Shown here piece after piece: positions 28,561 through 36,962 of a stretch of 64,000 nucleotides of DNA. Under the pieces are notes generated by a model. The model saw only the letters and a program-made list of their open reading frames with translations. It did not search any database and had not been told where the DNA came from. Location: positions 186,001 through 250,000 of the forward strand of contig NZ_SCHL01000005.1 of NCBI RefSeq assembly GCF_004099695.1. The letters are read 5' to 3'. The translations under genes were made by a program, and so were the position numbers. The stretch is from Methanosarcina sp. MSH10X1 (lineage in GTDB: Archaea; Halobacteriota; Methanosarcinia; Methanosarcinales; Methanosarcinaceae). Every line of letters starts with the position of its first letter. Position 1 is the first letter of the stretch.

Positions 28561-30928
28561 GCGCGTACCCCGGTGTTACCTTTATCTTCACATCAGGTGT
28601 ACTACCTGACATTTTCAGGCTTGGAAGAGAGATGCCTCTGCCTTTCAGGACCTGGCGAAGCTGTGGGAGCCCTGGTGGATTTTCAACGGTAATTAAGAGT
28701 GTTACACCATCGGCGGTATCTGCGGCAGCCTGAATGAACTCCCCTGAATGTTGCTTCAAATAATCTGAAAGCCCTTTAAGAATCCATTCATTCAGCCGCC
28801 CCAGGAGGACTTGAGGGACCAGGGATGGTAATCTTTGCAGGGCATTTACCCATTGATCCGGTGTTACGGCTTCATGAATTATCTTCAATTTTCCGGAAGA
28901 ATCCGTGAGTGCCCTGCGCAGCCCACGTTCAATAGGTTTCTGCAAATTGGCCATAACTACGCCAACGTGCGTATGCTGCCGGAGTTTCACGGCAATTTCT
29001 TGAGCGCGGATCTCACTCAGGAAAAGGAGGAACTTTATTTCGTTCTTAGGAAAATCGAATATGACTCTGCTCTTTGTTGCACTGCGTACTTTAGCCCGGC
29101 CAGGCATCGCTGAAGCCATTAGAGGGCGTTTTCCAGGAATTTCTAAATAGTAAAACCGCTGTCCAACCTCAGTAGTATAAGGGTCAACGAGGTATCTGGA
29201 ATCAGTATCTCTGCCCAGTTGAGGTTCTCCCAGCAAAATCCCTGAGGCATTCGTTGTTAGTGGGTGAAGTTGTTCATATCCATCCTGAGTACTCAAGCCT
29301 GGATTATTTTCTTCCAATCTGGAGATATCTGTCAGGCGTGTACCTGGAATGCTCTCATAAAGATGAACAATTGCTTCTACTTCTTCTCCTGGCTCTATTC
29401 CGAGTTTCTCTTCCAGAAACTCTTCCAGAGGAATACCTTCAAAGGTTTCGACAGCCGAAACTTTATGTGGTGTAATCCTTGTCGGAATTTTACGACTGAA
29501 TTTCTTGTATCTTTTTTGTCGCCCGCGAGGCATCATAATCCAGGCTCCCCGGAGATTCCTGGCTTCTCCGAGATCAGGACGTTTACGATAAATTTCCTCA
29601 GAGAGGACCTGTGGGAGGTTTGCAGTTGCAGCCTGTTCAAAGGCTTCGAGTGCAAAGCCTTCGAGAAGTTCCTGGTTCTCAAGAATGTAATCCGGGAGTG
29701 TGGCTACGCGACGCACTGTTTCTTCAACGGTAGCAGCCACAGCCGAAGAAGCGGCATGCGATTCGTCTTCAAATGTCGCTTCCAGCTGGATGAGACGCAG
29801 ACCGGCGTCTACAATTGCCTGTGAAAGTGCCTGGGTATGCTGCGGACCGACGAATTTCTGGATAAGCCTGCCCAGGAATTTTGCAAGGAAATTGACGACC
29901 TTTTTGCGGCCCATTAGTCTTATTCCAATCCTTAAAGCCGGAAGAATGGCCGGAATAAAATTTTCAATATGCGGAGTGGGATCTTCCCCCTCCTTCATTT
30001 GTTGTAGACTCTCAATAAAATGGTCTCTGGCGTTATCCAGTTCAGCCAGGGGATAAATCTCAGGAGCCTGCTGTTCAGTCAGTACCTGGGAGACTTCCAG
30101 ATCCTGCTCAATCTCAGTATGTGCGAACAGGACATCTGCAATGTGCCGGTCGAACTCGTACTGAATCTGTGAAATCTCGGAGAGCCCTGCGCTTTCTGAC
30201 AGGGGAGAATTGCCTGTGGAATAATTGTCTTCTTCAAATTCCTTCAAAAAGGGCAGACGCTCGGCCAGTTTCTTAGCTATGGGCTGGAGTTGAGAGGGCA
30301 ACTTTCCAATAGCACTTTCAATGACTCTCTTAAGTAGCGGTTTAACAAGCGGAATAAGTTTGTTAAGACCTGCCATGGCTACAGCGCTGATTCCTTTTTT
30401 TGCAAGATTAACAGCTTTGCCGGCTACTTTCCTGAACGTCTTTTTAAGTTTTCTCAGGAAATCTTCAAAATTGGGAATGGGTTCAATGGAAGGCTTATAC
30501 CGATCAACAATCTCACCAATCTCGTATTCTGAGAGGCTTTTAGGATCCCTCTGGCTTAATTCCGTAGCCAGACTCCCAAGCATAGCCTCAGCTTCCGCAA
30601 CGAGTGGGGCAAAGTGCTGATTGAGAAACCTTTCGGCTTCATAACCGACGATCCCGGGATCTCTATATTCATGTGTGAAGCGGACTTCATAAAGGGCAGC
30701 AGCCTCGCTTGCCAGACCGTACAGAGTTTCATTGAATTCCTCGTCATAAAGCTCATTGAGAAATTGAACATATTCTTCAGTTTCCGGATCGATTAAACCA
30801 CCGGCTTCCTCGGATTCGTAAATCGATAGGAATGGACTTCCTGGAGGGGTTGAAGTCTCAAGAATTTCTCGGCTTACCTCCTCCATAGCAAAACTACTTA
30901 CGTTCAGGAATGGTGCTTGATTCTTCAT
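28553..30928 (-). CDS. Large island protein with cationic amphipathic segments, first gene of the operon
   Basis: The protein has 791 residues from ATG 30928, which has GGAGGTAA 5 nt upstream; the frame continues to 30964 without SD support. The N-terminal part (about 30-140) is acidic and helical (IDPETEEYVQFLNELYDEEF). Two regions, about 158-228 and 322-362, are Lys/Arg-rich amphipathic helices alternating with Leu/Ile/Val/Ala, like membrane-active or pore-forming segments. The second half (about 500-791) looks globular with LEEFLEEKLGIEPGEEV and an alpha/beta end. There is no signal peptide. I cannot assign a family. A toxin or carrier role is inference from composition and operon context. 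Confidence 0.8.
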   Translation of the reverse strand: MKNQAPFLNVSSFAMEEVSREILETSTPPGSPFLSIYESEEAGGLIDPETEEYVQFLNELYDEEFNETLYGLASEAAALYEVRFTHEYRDPGIVGYEAERFLNQHFAPLVAEAEAMLGSLATELSQRDPKSLSEYEIGEIVDRYKPSIEPIPNFEDFLRKLKKTFRKVAGKAVNLAKKGISAVAMAGLNKLIPLVKPLLKRVIESAIGKLPSQLQPIAKKLAERLPFLKEFEEDNYSTGNSPLSESAGLSEISQIQYEFDRHIADVLFAHTEIEQDLEVSQVLTEQQAPEIYPLAELDNARDHFIESLQQMKEGEDPTPHIENFIPAILPALRIGIRLMGRKKVVNFLAKFLGRLIQKFVGPQHTQALSQAIVDAGLRLIQLEATFEDESHAASSAVAATVEETVRRVATLPDYILENQELLEGFALEAFEQAATANLPQVLSEEIYRKRPDLGEARNLRGAWIMMPRGRQKRYKKFSRKIPTRITPHKVSAVETFEGIPLEEFLEEKLGIEPGEEVEAIVHLYESIPGTRLTDISRLEENNPGLSTQDGYEQLHPLTTNASGILLGEPQLGRDTDSRYLVDPYTTEVGQRFYYLEIPGKRPLMASAMPGRAKVRSATKSRVIFDFPKNEIKFLLFLSEIRAQEIAVKLRQHTHVGVVMANLQKPIERGLRRALTDSSGKLKIIHEAVTPDQWVNALQRLPSLVPQVLLGRLNEWILKGLSDYLKQHSGEFIQAAADTADGVTLLITVENPPGLPQLRQVLKGRGISLPSLKMSGSTPDVKIKVTPGYAHE

Positions 30929-30964
30929 ACTATTACCTCCATCCACAAACTCTCTCAGGCTCAT

Positions 30965-31984
30965 GCCGGTAAACTCTTTAAACGTTAGAGTAAAATGCCC
31001 GTAAGTCTTATGACTGCCGATTCACTATTTCTCAGTTGGCTAGCTTGATATTGATCTGCAGTTGAGCAACGCCGTTAGCCAGTAAACTTAAATAATGCCG
31101 GAGGATCATTCTCCAGTGCTCGCTACTTCTGCGCGAATCTCACTGGTCGCATTTTTCTCCCGCAAAAAACAGCAACTCACAGAGTATAGAGGTTTCTGGT
31201 ATCGAGTCGTCAGAGCCTTACATATCACCAATAAATTCCACTCGACCATACCATCCGCGATCACAAAATTAGGTAAAGCGATTTGCGAGATTATCTAATG
31301 CGCCTATGTTCGCACTAAGCACTGCTTTAAATATTAGCCCCTGCAGCGATTCAGTGAATTGACCCATATCCCCGATTGTTCACCAGTCTAAGATAAAATA
31401 CTCAATTAAATGCAATAATACTATAAAATTGCTACAGAATATATATTTAGAACCTGGGTTTCCAATTTTTAAGCGCGTTATCACTCCCACCGTTTTAAAT
31501 TTACCTCATTATGGAATTGCATGTGAGCTTTTTACTTTTTATGCAAACCTATAATTCCAGTGAATCTCGAAAAACTGAGTTTAGCCGCGAATAGCGCTTT
31601 TACTATACGAAAAAAGCCTAAAGAAAAATACCTTTTACTGCCATCTTCAGGTTCTGAAGGGAAATTTGACTATACAGTCTATTCAAAATAAGTTTAACGA
31701 TATCGTTTCTGGTTAATTATGAGTCTGATCATTAACTGACGGAAGAAGAATATATGATTAATTGACAGTGATATTAATGGAAAGCAGTTAAAGAAAATCT
31801 GTTCTCTAAAGAAAATCTGTTCTCTAAAGAAAATCTGTTCTCTAAAGAAAATCTGTTCTCTAAAGAAAATCTGTTCTCATTGAAACATTCCATCGCGATT
31901 TAATAAAGTAGATGTTTATATTTTTCCCGGTCAAATAGTTACAAAAGTCGGTTTTGGTCTTAAAAAGGAGGAAGCCAGGTTAAA
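30965..31984. other. Gene-free region at the right side of the island
   Basis: About 1 kb without a supported gene. It should contain the promoter of the five-gene operon (minus strand). A 67-codon plus-strand frame at 31095-31298 has no SD or recognisable product and ends in the 12-mer shared with the left island end. A separate five-copy 18-bp repeat lies at 31789-31878. Confidence 0.5.
31789..31878. repeat. Five perfect 18-bp tandem repeats
   Basis: The unit taaagaaaatctgttctc is repeated five times without change. It contains the near-palindromic word gttctctaaagaaaatc. It sits 106 nt from the VOC gene end, in gene-free DNA. Perfect identity suggests recent expansion by slippage, or binding sites for a regulator. 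Confidence 0.9.
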
Positions 31985-32356
31985 TTACTGAGCTCCCTCG
32001 TTCTCTTCCCAGATTCCAAAGGTATTATTTTCAGTATCCAGACAGATTGCAAGATATCCCATTCCTGGAACAGCAGTTTTTGACATGAGCACCTTTCCTC
32101 CGAGTTTCTCAATCTTCGGCAGGTACTCATCCACTGAGCTAACACCTATATAATTCATCGTTCTCTGATCTGGAGTTCCTCTCTCTCCAAGACCTCCTCC
32201 CAGCCCGGGTTTACCTTCAAGGTCTTCAGTGCTTACCAGGTAGTATTCCATGGTTTCGAAGGGCTTTTCATACTTCCAGCCAAACAGACTGGAATAAAAG
32301 TTCTTTGCTCTCTCAGTATTATCTGCCGGAATATCAAAGTGAACTATTGTTGGCAT
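31985..32356 (-). CDS. VOC (glyoxalase/bleomycin-resistance fold) family protein
   Basis: The 123-residue protein has two beta-alpha-beta-beta-beta repeats. It starts MPTIVHFDIPADNTERAKNFY, a common form for the lactoylglutathione-lyase-like group, and ends ICLDTENNTFGIWEEN with the metal-ligand glutamate. A Gly-rich turn GKPGLGGGLGERG lies in the middle. The substrate is unknown. AGGGGAT precedes the ATG. It is a single gene in an otherwise sparse region. Confidence 0.9.
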   Translation of the reverse strand: MPTIVHFDIPADNTERAKNFYSSLFGWKYEKPFETMEYYLVSTEDLEGKPGLGGGLGERGTPDQRTMNYIGVSSVDEYLPKIEKLGGKVLMSKTAVPGMGYLAICLDTENNTFGIWEENEGAQ

Positions 32357-32693
32357 TCATATCCCCTATCATTACTGGATTTTGAAGGATATAGTCTTTG
32401 GGTGGTCAAATACCTTAACAGGTTGTCCCGAATGAAATCCGGGAGAAGATATGTTTCATCATAGAGGCTCAATATCTTCTTCCCGATAAGCTCAGGTAAA
32501 ATGCCCTGATCCCGTGCCTGATAAAATCCTGTAAATTTATCCTGTATATATTTATATATTTCATGACATGTTTATTTTATTAAGCGAAATTCCAGAGAAT
32601 AAAGCTTACGCTTCAGCCTTAGTTTCAGATTTTTCAACACCGGTTAACCGATTGGGTTCAGACACGTGCGTAGGGTCAATAAACAGTGGTTTC

Positions 32694-33371
32694 ATGGCAA
32701 ATAATTACACTCAGGACTTAAAGTGCGATTACCTTGATAAAAAAGCCATTCTTAAAGGCGAGGTTGAGCGCCAGTTAATACACCTGTCCACCGGTATAAT
32801 TCTAATTCTTTTAATCCGGGCAGCCGGGGATATGGCCCTGACTCTCCTGCTGTTTCTGCTTGCCTTCCATGTAATAATCTCAATAGCCATTATCTTCGAT
32901 AAGCTTCCGCTTCAATTATCCACATTCCTGTGTAAGTGGGGAAGGGCTTCGAAGCAGACTATACCGCTTAAAGGGACTATTTTACTTCTTTGCGGAGCAA
33001 TTCTTTCCTTTATACTATTCCCTGAGGAAATTGTTTATGCTTCGATTGCGATAGTTGCCTTCGGGGACTCGATAGCAACCATTGCAGGCGTACTGGTAGG
33101 CAGGCATAGGCTTCCATATTCGGGGAAAAAAACCGTAGAAGGAACTGGCTCAGGTATAATAGCAGCCTTTTTGGCAGCCTTATTTTTTGTAACTCCTGTT
33201 CAGGCTTTTATCGGGGCTGCAGGTGGAATGCTATTGGAAAGCGTTATAGGTTTGCAGACAATCCGGGAATTGAACTCGCAAATAATATCAAGGTTCTTCT
33301 TTAATGACAATTTTTTAATTCCTGTATTTTCAGGTTTACTCATGTTTATTGTCGGTTTATTCTACACCTGA
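32694..33371 (+). CDS. Integral membrane CTP-dependent lipid kinase-like protein (dolichol/phytol kinase family)
   Basis: The 225-residue membrane protein has about six or seven hydrophobic segments. Family signs are EVERQLIHLSTGIILIL near the start, and AFGDSIATIAGVLVGRHRLPYSGKKTVEGTGSG, which matches the conserved nucleotide/substrate motif of the CTP-dependent dolichol, phytol and diacylglycerol kinases. The frame opens at 32568, but a TATA box at about 32541-32556 would place the transcript start near or after that ATG, so ATG 32694 is preferred. It probably phosphorylates an isoprenoid alcohol or archaeal lipid. The substrate is inference. Confidence 0.75.
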   Translation: MANNYTQDLKCDYLDKKAILKGEVERQLIHLSTGIILILLIRAAGDMALTLLLFLLAFHVIISIAIIFDKLPLQLSTFLCKWGRASKQTIPLKGTILLLCGAILSFILFPEEIVYASIAIVAFGDSIATIAGVLVGRHRLPYSGKKTVEGTGSGIIAAFLAALFFVTPVQAFIGAAGGMLLESVIGLQTIRELNSQIISRFFFNDNFLIPVFSGLLMFIVGLFYT

Positions 33372-33450
33372 GGGATTTTCCCAGGCATACTGTAAATTTA
33401 AATTATATGAAAATTATATTCTATTTATCTATAAAGGAGGGGTCTACAAA

Positions 33451-33531
33451 GTGGCAGCGGGGATTCTAAGATTAATTATAGGAATAATCATCCTGCTAAT
33501 CCTTATACAGTTATTGTTGAGTTTACTTTAA
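33451..33531 (+). CDS. 26-residue hydrophobic membrane peptide
   Basis: A GTG preceded by AAAGGAGGGG (5 nt spacing) opens a 26-codon frame: a short start M-A-A-G, one Arg, then an almost continuous Ile/Leu segment (LIIGIIILLILIQLLLSLL) to the stop. It is a single-pass membrane peptide in the size range of known small regulatory membrane proteins. It lies 79 nt after the lipid-kinase-like gene on the same strand. The strong SD is the main support. Confidence 0.6.
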   Translation: MAAGILRLIIGIIILLILIQLLLSLL

Positions 33532-33748
33532 TTGGCAGGAGAGCAGTAGCGGCTTTGCTGGATTTTCAGAATTGCTTTTTCCCACGGTACTTCTAACGTG
33601 GGTTTATTTGTAGCCTTGAACACCTTCGGAAAACGGGAAGGTTCAGGTGCCTTATCAGAGAAAACAGCAAAAAAGGTTAAATTTTCTGTAAAACAGGCAG
33701 AGGTTTTAACTCTTGCCTGCTTTCCGGAACTTTTCGTTTTGTCTTTCT

Positions 33749-34780
33749 TCAACCTATTCTGAGCAGCACCAGGAGAAAAGCTGCGTAAAAGGCTATCAAA
33801 GCTGCTCCTTCCCACCTTTTTATTTCCCAGCCTGTGCTTATAAACACGAGCAGTATTACGCTTATCAAAATCATGGCCGGAGTCGTGAAGAATAGACTTA
33901 TCTGCTCGATAGCTACAGGATAGATCAACCCCGAAAGTCCGAGAATCAAGAATACGTTTGCGATGTTCGAGCCTATAATATTGCCAAGGGCTATACTCCC
34001 GAAACCCTGCTTTGCTGCAGAAAGTGTGACAACAAGCTCAGGAAGGGAAGTGCCGACCGCTACTAGAGTTGTACCTATTATGGTTTCAGGGACACCTAGC
34101 AGTTCTGCAAAGAAGATTGACCTGCCCACAAAAAAATTTGCCCCGATTATAATTGCCGCACAACTTATTATCAGGATAAGGATATCTTTCGCGAAACCCT
34201 CCCTTGGCTCGCAGTTCTCAGTTTCGGTTTTTCCATTCCTTATGCAGTTGAGCTTTTGCCTTGCGCTGACTATGTATTCGAACTTAAAGAAGTATATTAC
34301 AAATTCCTTAAAATGAAGCTTTCCTTCGTATTTCTCGGCTTCCTCAAACAGGAAGAATACATAGGCTATAAAGATAAGTATGAAAAAAGCTGATTCCAGT
34401 ATCGAGAGTTCTCTGTTCAGGGCAAAGGCAAAGAAGAGCACAGCTGCAAAAAGCATGATGTAACCGTCTCTCCTGAGCATCTCAATCTCGGTTTTCATTG
34501 GAGAGATAACTGCAGCCAGCCCTACAATGAACCCTATGTTTACGATATTTGACCCAACGACATTCCCTACTACTATACCGCTTGCCTGCTGGAGAGAAGC
34601 AGCAATTGACGAAGCAAGTTCCGGGATCGATGTTCCGACTGCCACGAGGGTCAGACCTATTACGAATTCGGAAACCCCCAGCTTCTCTGCAATCGTTGAA
34701 GCTGATTTTACAAAGTAATCCGAACCCTTGACAAGGAGAACGAGGCCAAGTATTAAGATTAGAAGATTTTCTGCAATCAT
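33749..34780 (-). CDS. Na+/Ca2+ exchanger family (CaCA) antiporter
   Basis: The 343-residue membrane protein has about ten membrane segments in two inverted halves. The alpha repeats carry GTSIPELASS (first half) and GTSLPELVVT (second half) together with GNVVGSNIVNIG and GNIIGSNIANVF, the ion-binding sequences of the family, as in M. jannaschii NCX. A cytoplasmic charged loop (about 165-205) separates the halves. It should exchange Na+ or H+ for Ca2+. The ATG has no strong SD. Confidence 0.94.
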   Translation of the reverse strand: MIAENLLILILGLVLLVKGSDYFVKSASTIAEKLGVSEFVIGLTLVAVGTSIPELASSIAASLQQASGIVVGNVVGSNIVNIGFIVGLAAVISPMKTEIEMLRRDGYIMLFAAVLFFAFALNRELSILESAFFILIFIAYVFFLFEEAEKYEGKLHFKEFVIYFFKFEYIVSARQKLNCIRNGKTETENCEPREGFAKDILILIISCAAIIIGANFFVGRSIFFAELLGVPETIIGTTLVAVGTSLPELVVTLSAAKQGFGSIALGNIIGSNIANVFLILGLSGLIYPVAIEQISLFFTTPAMILISVILLVFISTGWEIKRWEGAALIAFYAAFLLVLLRIG

Positions 34781-35442
34781 AAAATTACATCTGGTTTATT
34801 TTTTCTGAGTTTATTTTTAGTGATCGGACTCTTATCTAGGGAATCTCGTATTAAAGGTTTTCAGTTAAAAGAAGGAAAAATATTTTCAATTCTCCCGGCT
34901 TTTGAAGCCCTTTCAGTAGCAGATGAATACTTTGCCCAATTATCGTATAAGAAGCAAATAACCTCGATATCTGGCAGATACTAAAATCTGATATGCATGC
35001 TTTCTGAAAGGCTTAGCGTTAGTTTTATATTATATACTGCAAATCGGAATACACACTAATTCATTTTTAACTGTTGGTAATGAGTCTCGGTAGCTTTCAA
35101 GAAAGTTTTTCTAGATATGTTGCTAATTTATTTCCTGATGAAGTAAAATTTCGATAGCTTTAGCCTGCGTGGTCGGGGCTTTTCTCTTTGATTCTCCTGA
35201 TTTAAACCGGGCTATCTCCAAGGGTACACTTTCCAATAAACGCTAACCAAATACCCTGGTTTACAGGTATGTTCAGTCTTTAATTTCAAAAAAAAACGAA
35301 ATGCTGCCGGACCTAAATAATCATCTTCTACCAAACGTTTGAGTTGAATTCTTTTTTATATTATATTTTACATATTACTCAATGGTGGGTGGGCAACTAA
35401 TTTGGGAAAGGCAATACTACCTGAATTCACGGAGGTGAACTT
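34781..35442. other. Gene-free AT-rich region
   Basis: About 660 nt with no supported gene. The promoter of the exchanger gene lies at its left end and that of the DUF2795-like gene at its right end. No repeat or RNA structure stood out. Confidence 0.45.
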
Positions 35443-35676
35443 ATAAAGAGGAATCCACGTCAGGTTGAAGAATTTATAACCGGCAGGGGAATAGGTTATC
35501 CTGTAAGCAGAGACGACCTTGTAAAGTTTGCCGAAGGTAAGCAGGCAAGCAGTGATTTTCTGGACCTTCTCAGGGGAATACCTGAACTCGAGTATAATAC
35601 CCCTGATGACGTTACCAGGGAAATTGAACGTCTGGAAAGTGAACGTGCCAGACCGCCAAAACCAAAAGAGCACTGA
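35443..35676 (+). CDS. DUF2795-like small protein with apparent ATA start codon
   Basis: The 77-residue frame resembles the DUF2795 proteins encoded just downstream: GYPVSRDDLVKFAEGKQAS, then DLLRGIPELEYNTPDDVTRE matches their DYPASKEQLIQHAKK and LEDLPDKEYTNAADVSKE. An ideal SD, GGAGGTGA at 35431-35438, is followed after 4 nt by ATA AAG AGG, and no ATG, GTG or TTG is available in frame before the conserved part. Either ATA is used as start, or an ATG was recently mutated and the gene is dying. The C-terminal tail is Arg/Lys/Pro-rich. Confidence 0.65.
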   Translation: MKRNPRQVEEFITGRGIGYPVSRDDLVKFAEGKQASSDFLDLLRGIPELEYNTPDDVTREIERLESERARPPKPKEH

Positions 35677-36092
35677 ATTTTCTAACCAGCATTTGAATTA
35701 ATTGCGCAGTCTCCAGGTGGTTATCTGAGTAAAAGGATGATCTGCCGATGAGACTTTTATTGAATATGCCAGAAGGTACGGTGCGGAATGGAGAATAAAA
35801 CATCACAACATCCCTTCGGACAGGAAGCATGTAGTAATTCCTGCCATTAAGCAAACGAGAAGATTGCCTTATAAGGGGATGGATTATACAAACGAGTCTG
35901 GTTTCTATTCAGAAGGTTTTGAAAGAAACAGAATATCCAGAAGAGAACAGATCTTGTTTAGCATGCCAGGCAGCATGGTGCAAGCGATTATGTACTGGAT
36001 GACATTAAAGCCTTCCAGATAATGTGTACACCAGCGCCTCCGATGTAAACAGGAAATCAGAAAATAAATAAGCAAAAAATGGGGGGAAACTT
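35677..36092. other. Intergenic region with an open frame lacking a start
   Basis: A 93-codon open stretch at 35741-36022 begins right after a stop and has no start codon near its beginning. Its translation is not recognised. It may be a gene remnant or chance. The final 60 nt carry the promoter and SD of the first DUF2795 gene. Confidence 0.35.
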
Positions 36093-36281
36093 ATGCAAAC
36101 AAGCCCGATTGAAGTTCAGAAGGCTTTAAAAGATATAGATTATCCCGTAAGTAAAAAGCAGCTCATTGAGCACGCTAAAAAACATTCCGCCAGCAGTGAG
36201 GTAATCGAGGTTCTCGAAGATCTTCCGGACAAGGAGTATACCAATGCTGCAGACGTCAGTAAGGAATTCCAGGGAAGATAA
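36093..36281 (+). CDS. DUF2795 domain protein, copy 1
   Basis: The 62-residue single-domain protein starts MQTSPIEVQKALKDIDYPVS and ends LPDKEYTNAADVSKEFQGR. The DUF2795 fold is a small helical domain of unknown role, widespread in bacteria. GGGGGG lies 6 nt before the ATG. It is the first of three adjacent, same-strand paralogues, separated from the next by 17 nt. Copies are close to identical at both ends and vary in the middle, which suggests tandem duplication. Confidence 0.85.
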   Translation: MQTSPIEVQKALKDIDYPVSKKQLIEHAKKHSASSEVIEVLEDLPDKEYTNAADVSKEFQGR

Positions 36282-36298
36282 CACAAGGGGGAAAATTT

Positions 36299-36487
36299 AT
36301 GGAAACAAGTCCTATTGAAGTCCAGAAAGCTTTAAAGGATATGGATTATCCTGCAAGCAAGGAACAGCTTATTCAGCATGCTAAGAAGCATGAAGCCAAC
36401 AAGAAAGTAATGCAAGTGCTTGAGGAGCTTCCGGATAAGCAATACGAGAACGCTGCAGATGTCAGCAAAGAATTCAAAGGAATGTAA
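36299..36487 (+). CDS. DUF2795 domain protein, copy 2
   Basis: This 62-residue paralogue of the preceding gene has the same layout (METSPIEVQKALKDMDYPAS to NAADVSKEFKGM). AGGGGG lies about 7 nt before the ATG. The middle segment (KKHEANKKVMQVLEELPDKQ) differs from copies 1 and 3 at several charged positions. Function is unknown. It is probably co-transcribed with copies 1 and 3. Confidence 0.85.
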   Translation: METSPIEVQKALKDMDYPASKEQLIQHAKKHEANKKVMQVLEELPDKQYENAADVSKEFKGM

Positions 36488-36518
36488 TTGAAGAATATAA
36501 CAGAAACGGGGGGAAATT

Positions 36519-36962
36519 ATGCACACAAGTCCTATTGAAGTTCAAAAAGCTTTAAAAGATATGGATTATCCTGCAAACAAGGAACAGCTTATTCAACATG
36601 CTAAAAAGCATAAAGCCAGCAACGAAGTATTGGAGGATCTTCAGGATATCCCGGAAAAAGAGTACACGAACGCTGCAGATGTCAGCAAGGAGTTCAAAGG
36701 AGATAAAGGAAGAAGTGGCCGGGAAGAAGGAGAGGGGATAAGCCACAGAGGTGCTGGAAGCCCTCCTATTGAAACTCAGAAAGCTTTAAAGGGTATGGAT
36801 TATCCTGCAGGGAAGAAGGAAATTATTAAGAAAGCCAGAGATAACAAAGCCCCTAAAGAAGTAATAGAGATTCTCGAGGATATCCCTGACAGGGAATATG
36901 AGAATGCTGCAGACGTCAGCAAAGAGTTCAGAGGGGAGACAGGACACATCGAGGAGAGATAA
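36519..36962 (+). CDS. Tandem DUF2795 protein with two domains
   Basis: The protein has 147 residues: one DUF2795 domain at about 1-62, a Gly/Arg/Glu-rich linker (GDKGRSGREEGEGIS) and a second domain at about 80-141 starting SPPIETQKALKGMDYPAG. GGGGGG precedes the ATG by 6 nt. The architecture looks like a fusion of two single-domain copies, giving five DUF2795 domains within 1.5 kb when the ATA-start gene is included. Confidence 0.85.
   Translation: MHTSPIEVQKALKDMDYPANKEQLIQHAKKHKASNEVLEDLQDIPEKEYTNAADVSKEFKGDKGRSGREEGEGISHRGAGSPPIETQKALKGMDYPAGKKEIIKKARDNKAPKEVIEILEDIPDREYENAADVSKEFRGETGHIEER

Larger units (their letters stand above)
22523..30928 (-). other. Candidate horizontally acquired effector island (five-gene operon)
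   Basis: Five minus-strand genes follow each other with gaps of -8, 22, 3 and 16 nt. By eye the DNA is richer in G+C than the flanks. The products look bacterial: peptidoglycan binding and cleavage, DUF2272, a zincin and an acidic low-complexity N-terminus. Gene-free stretches lie on both sides, longer on the right. A 12-mer, aggcgcattaga, occurs at the left end (about 22516-22527) and inverted at about 31294-31305. No integrase, transposase or structural injection-system gene is inside the window. Confidence 0.6.

Noticed and set aside
31095-31298. 67-codon frame right of the island
   Set aside because: No SD and no recognisable fold. Kept only as the location of the shared 12-mer.
33528-33815. 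95-codon minus-strand frame overlapping the exchanger gene end
   Set aside because: It overlaps the antiporter in another frame and has no SD or family likeness.
35741-36022. 93-codon open stretch without a start
   Set aside because: No start codon near its beginning and unrecognised translation. May be a remnant, but support is too weak.
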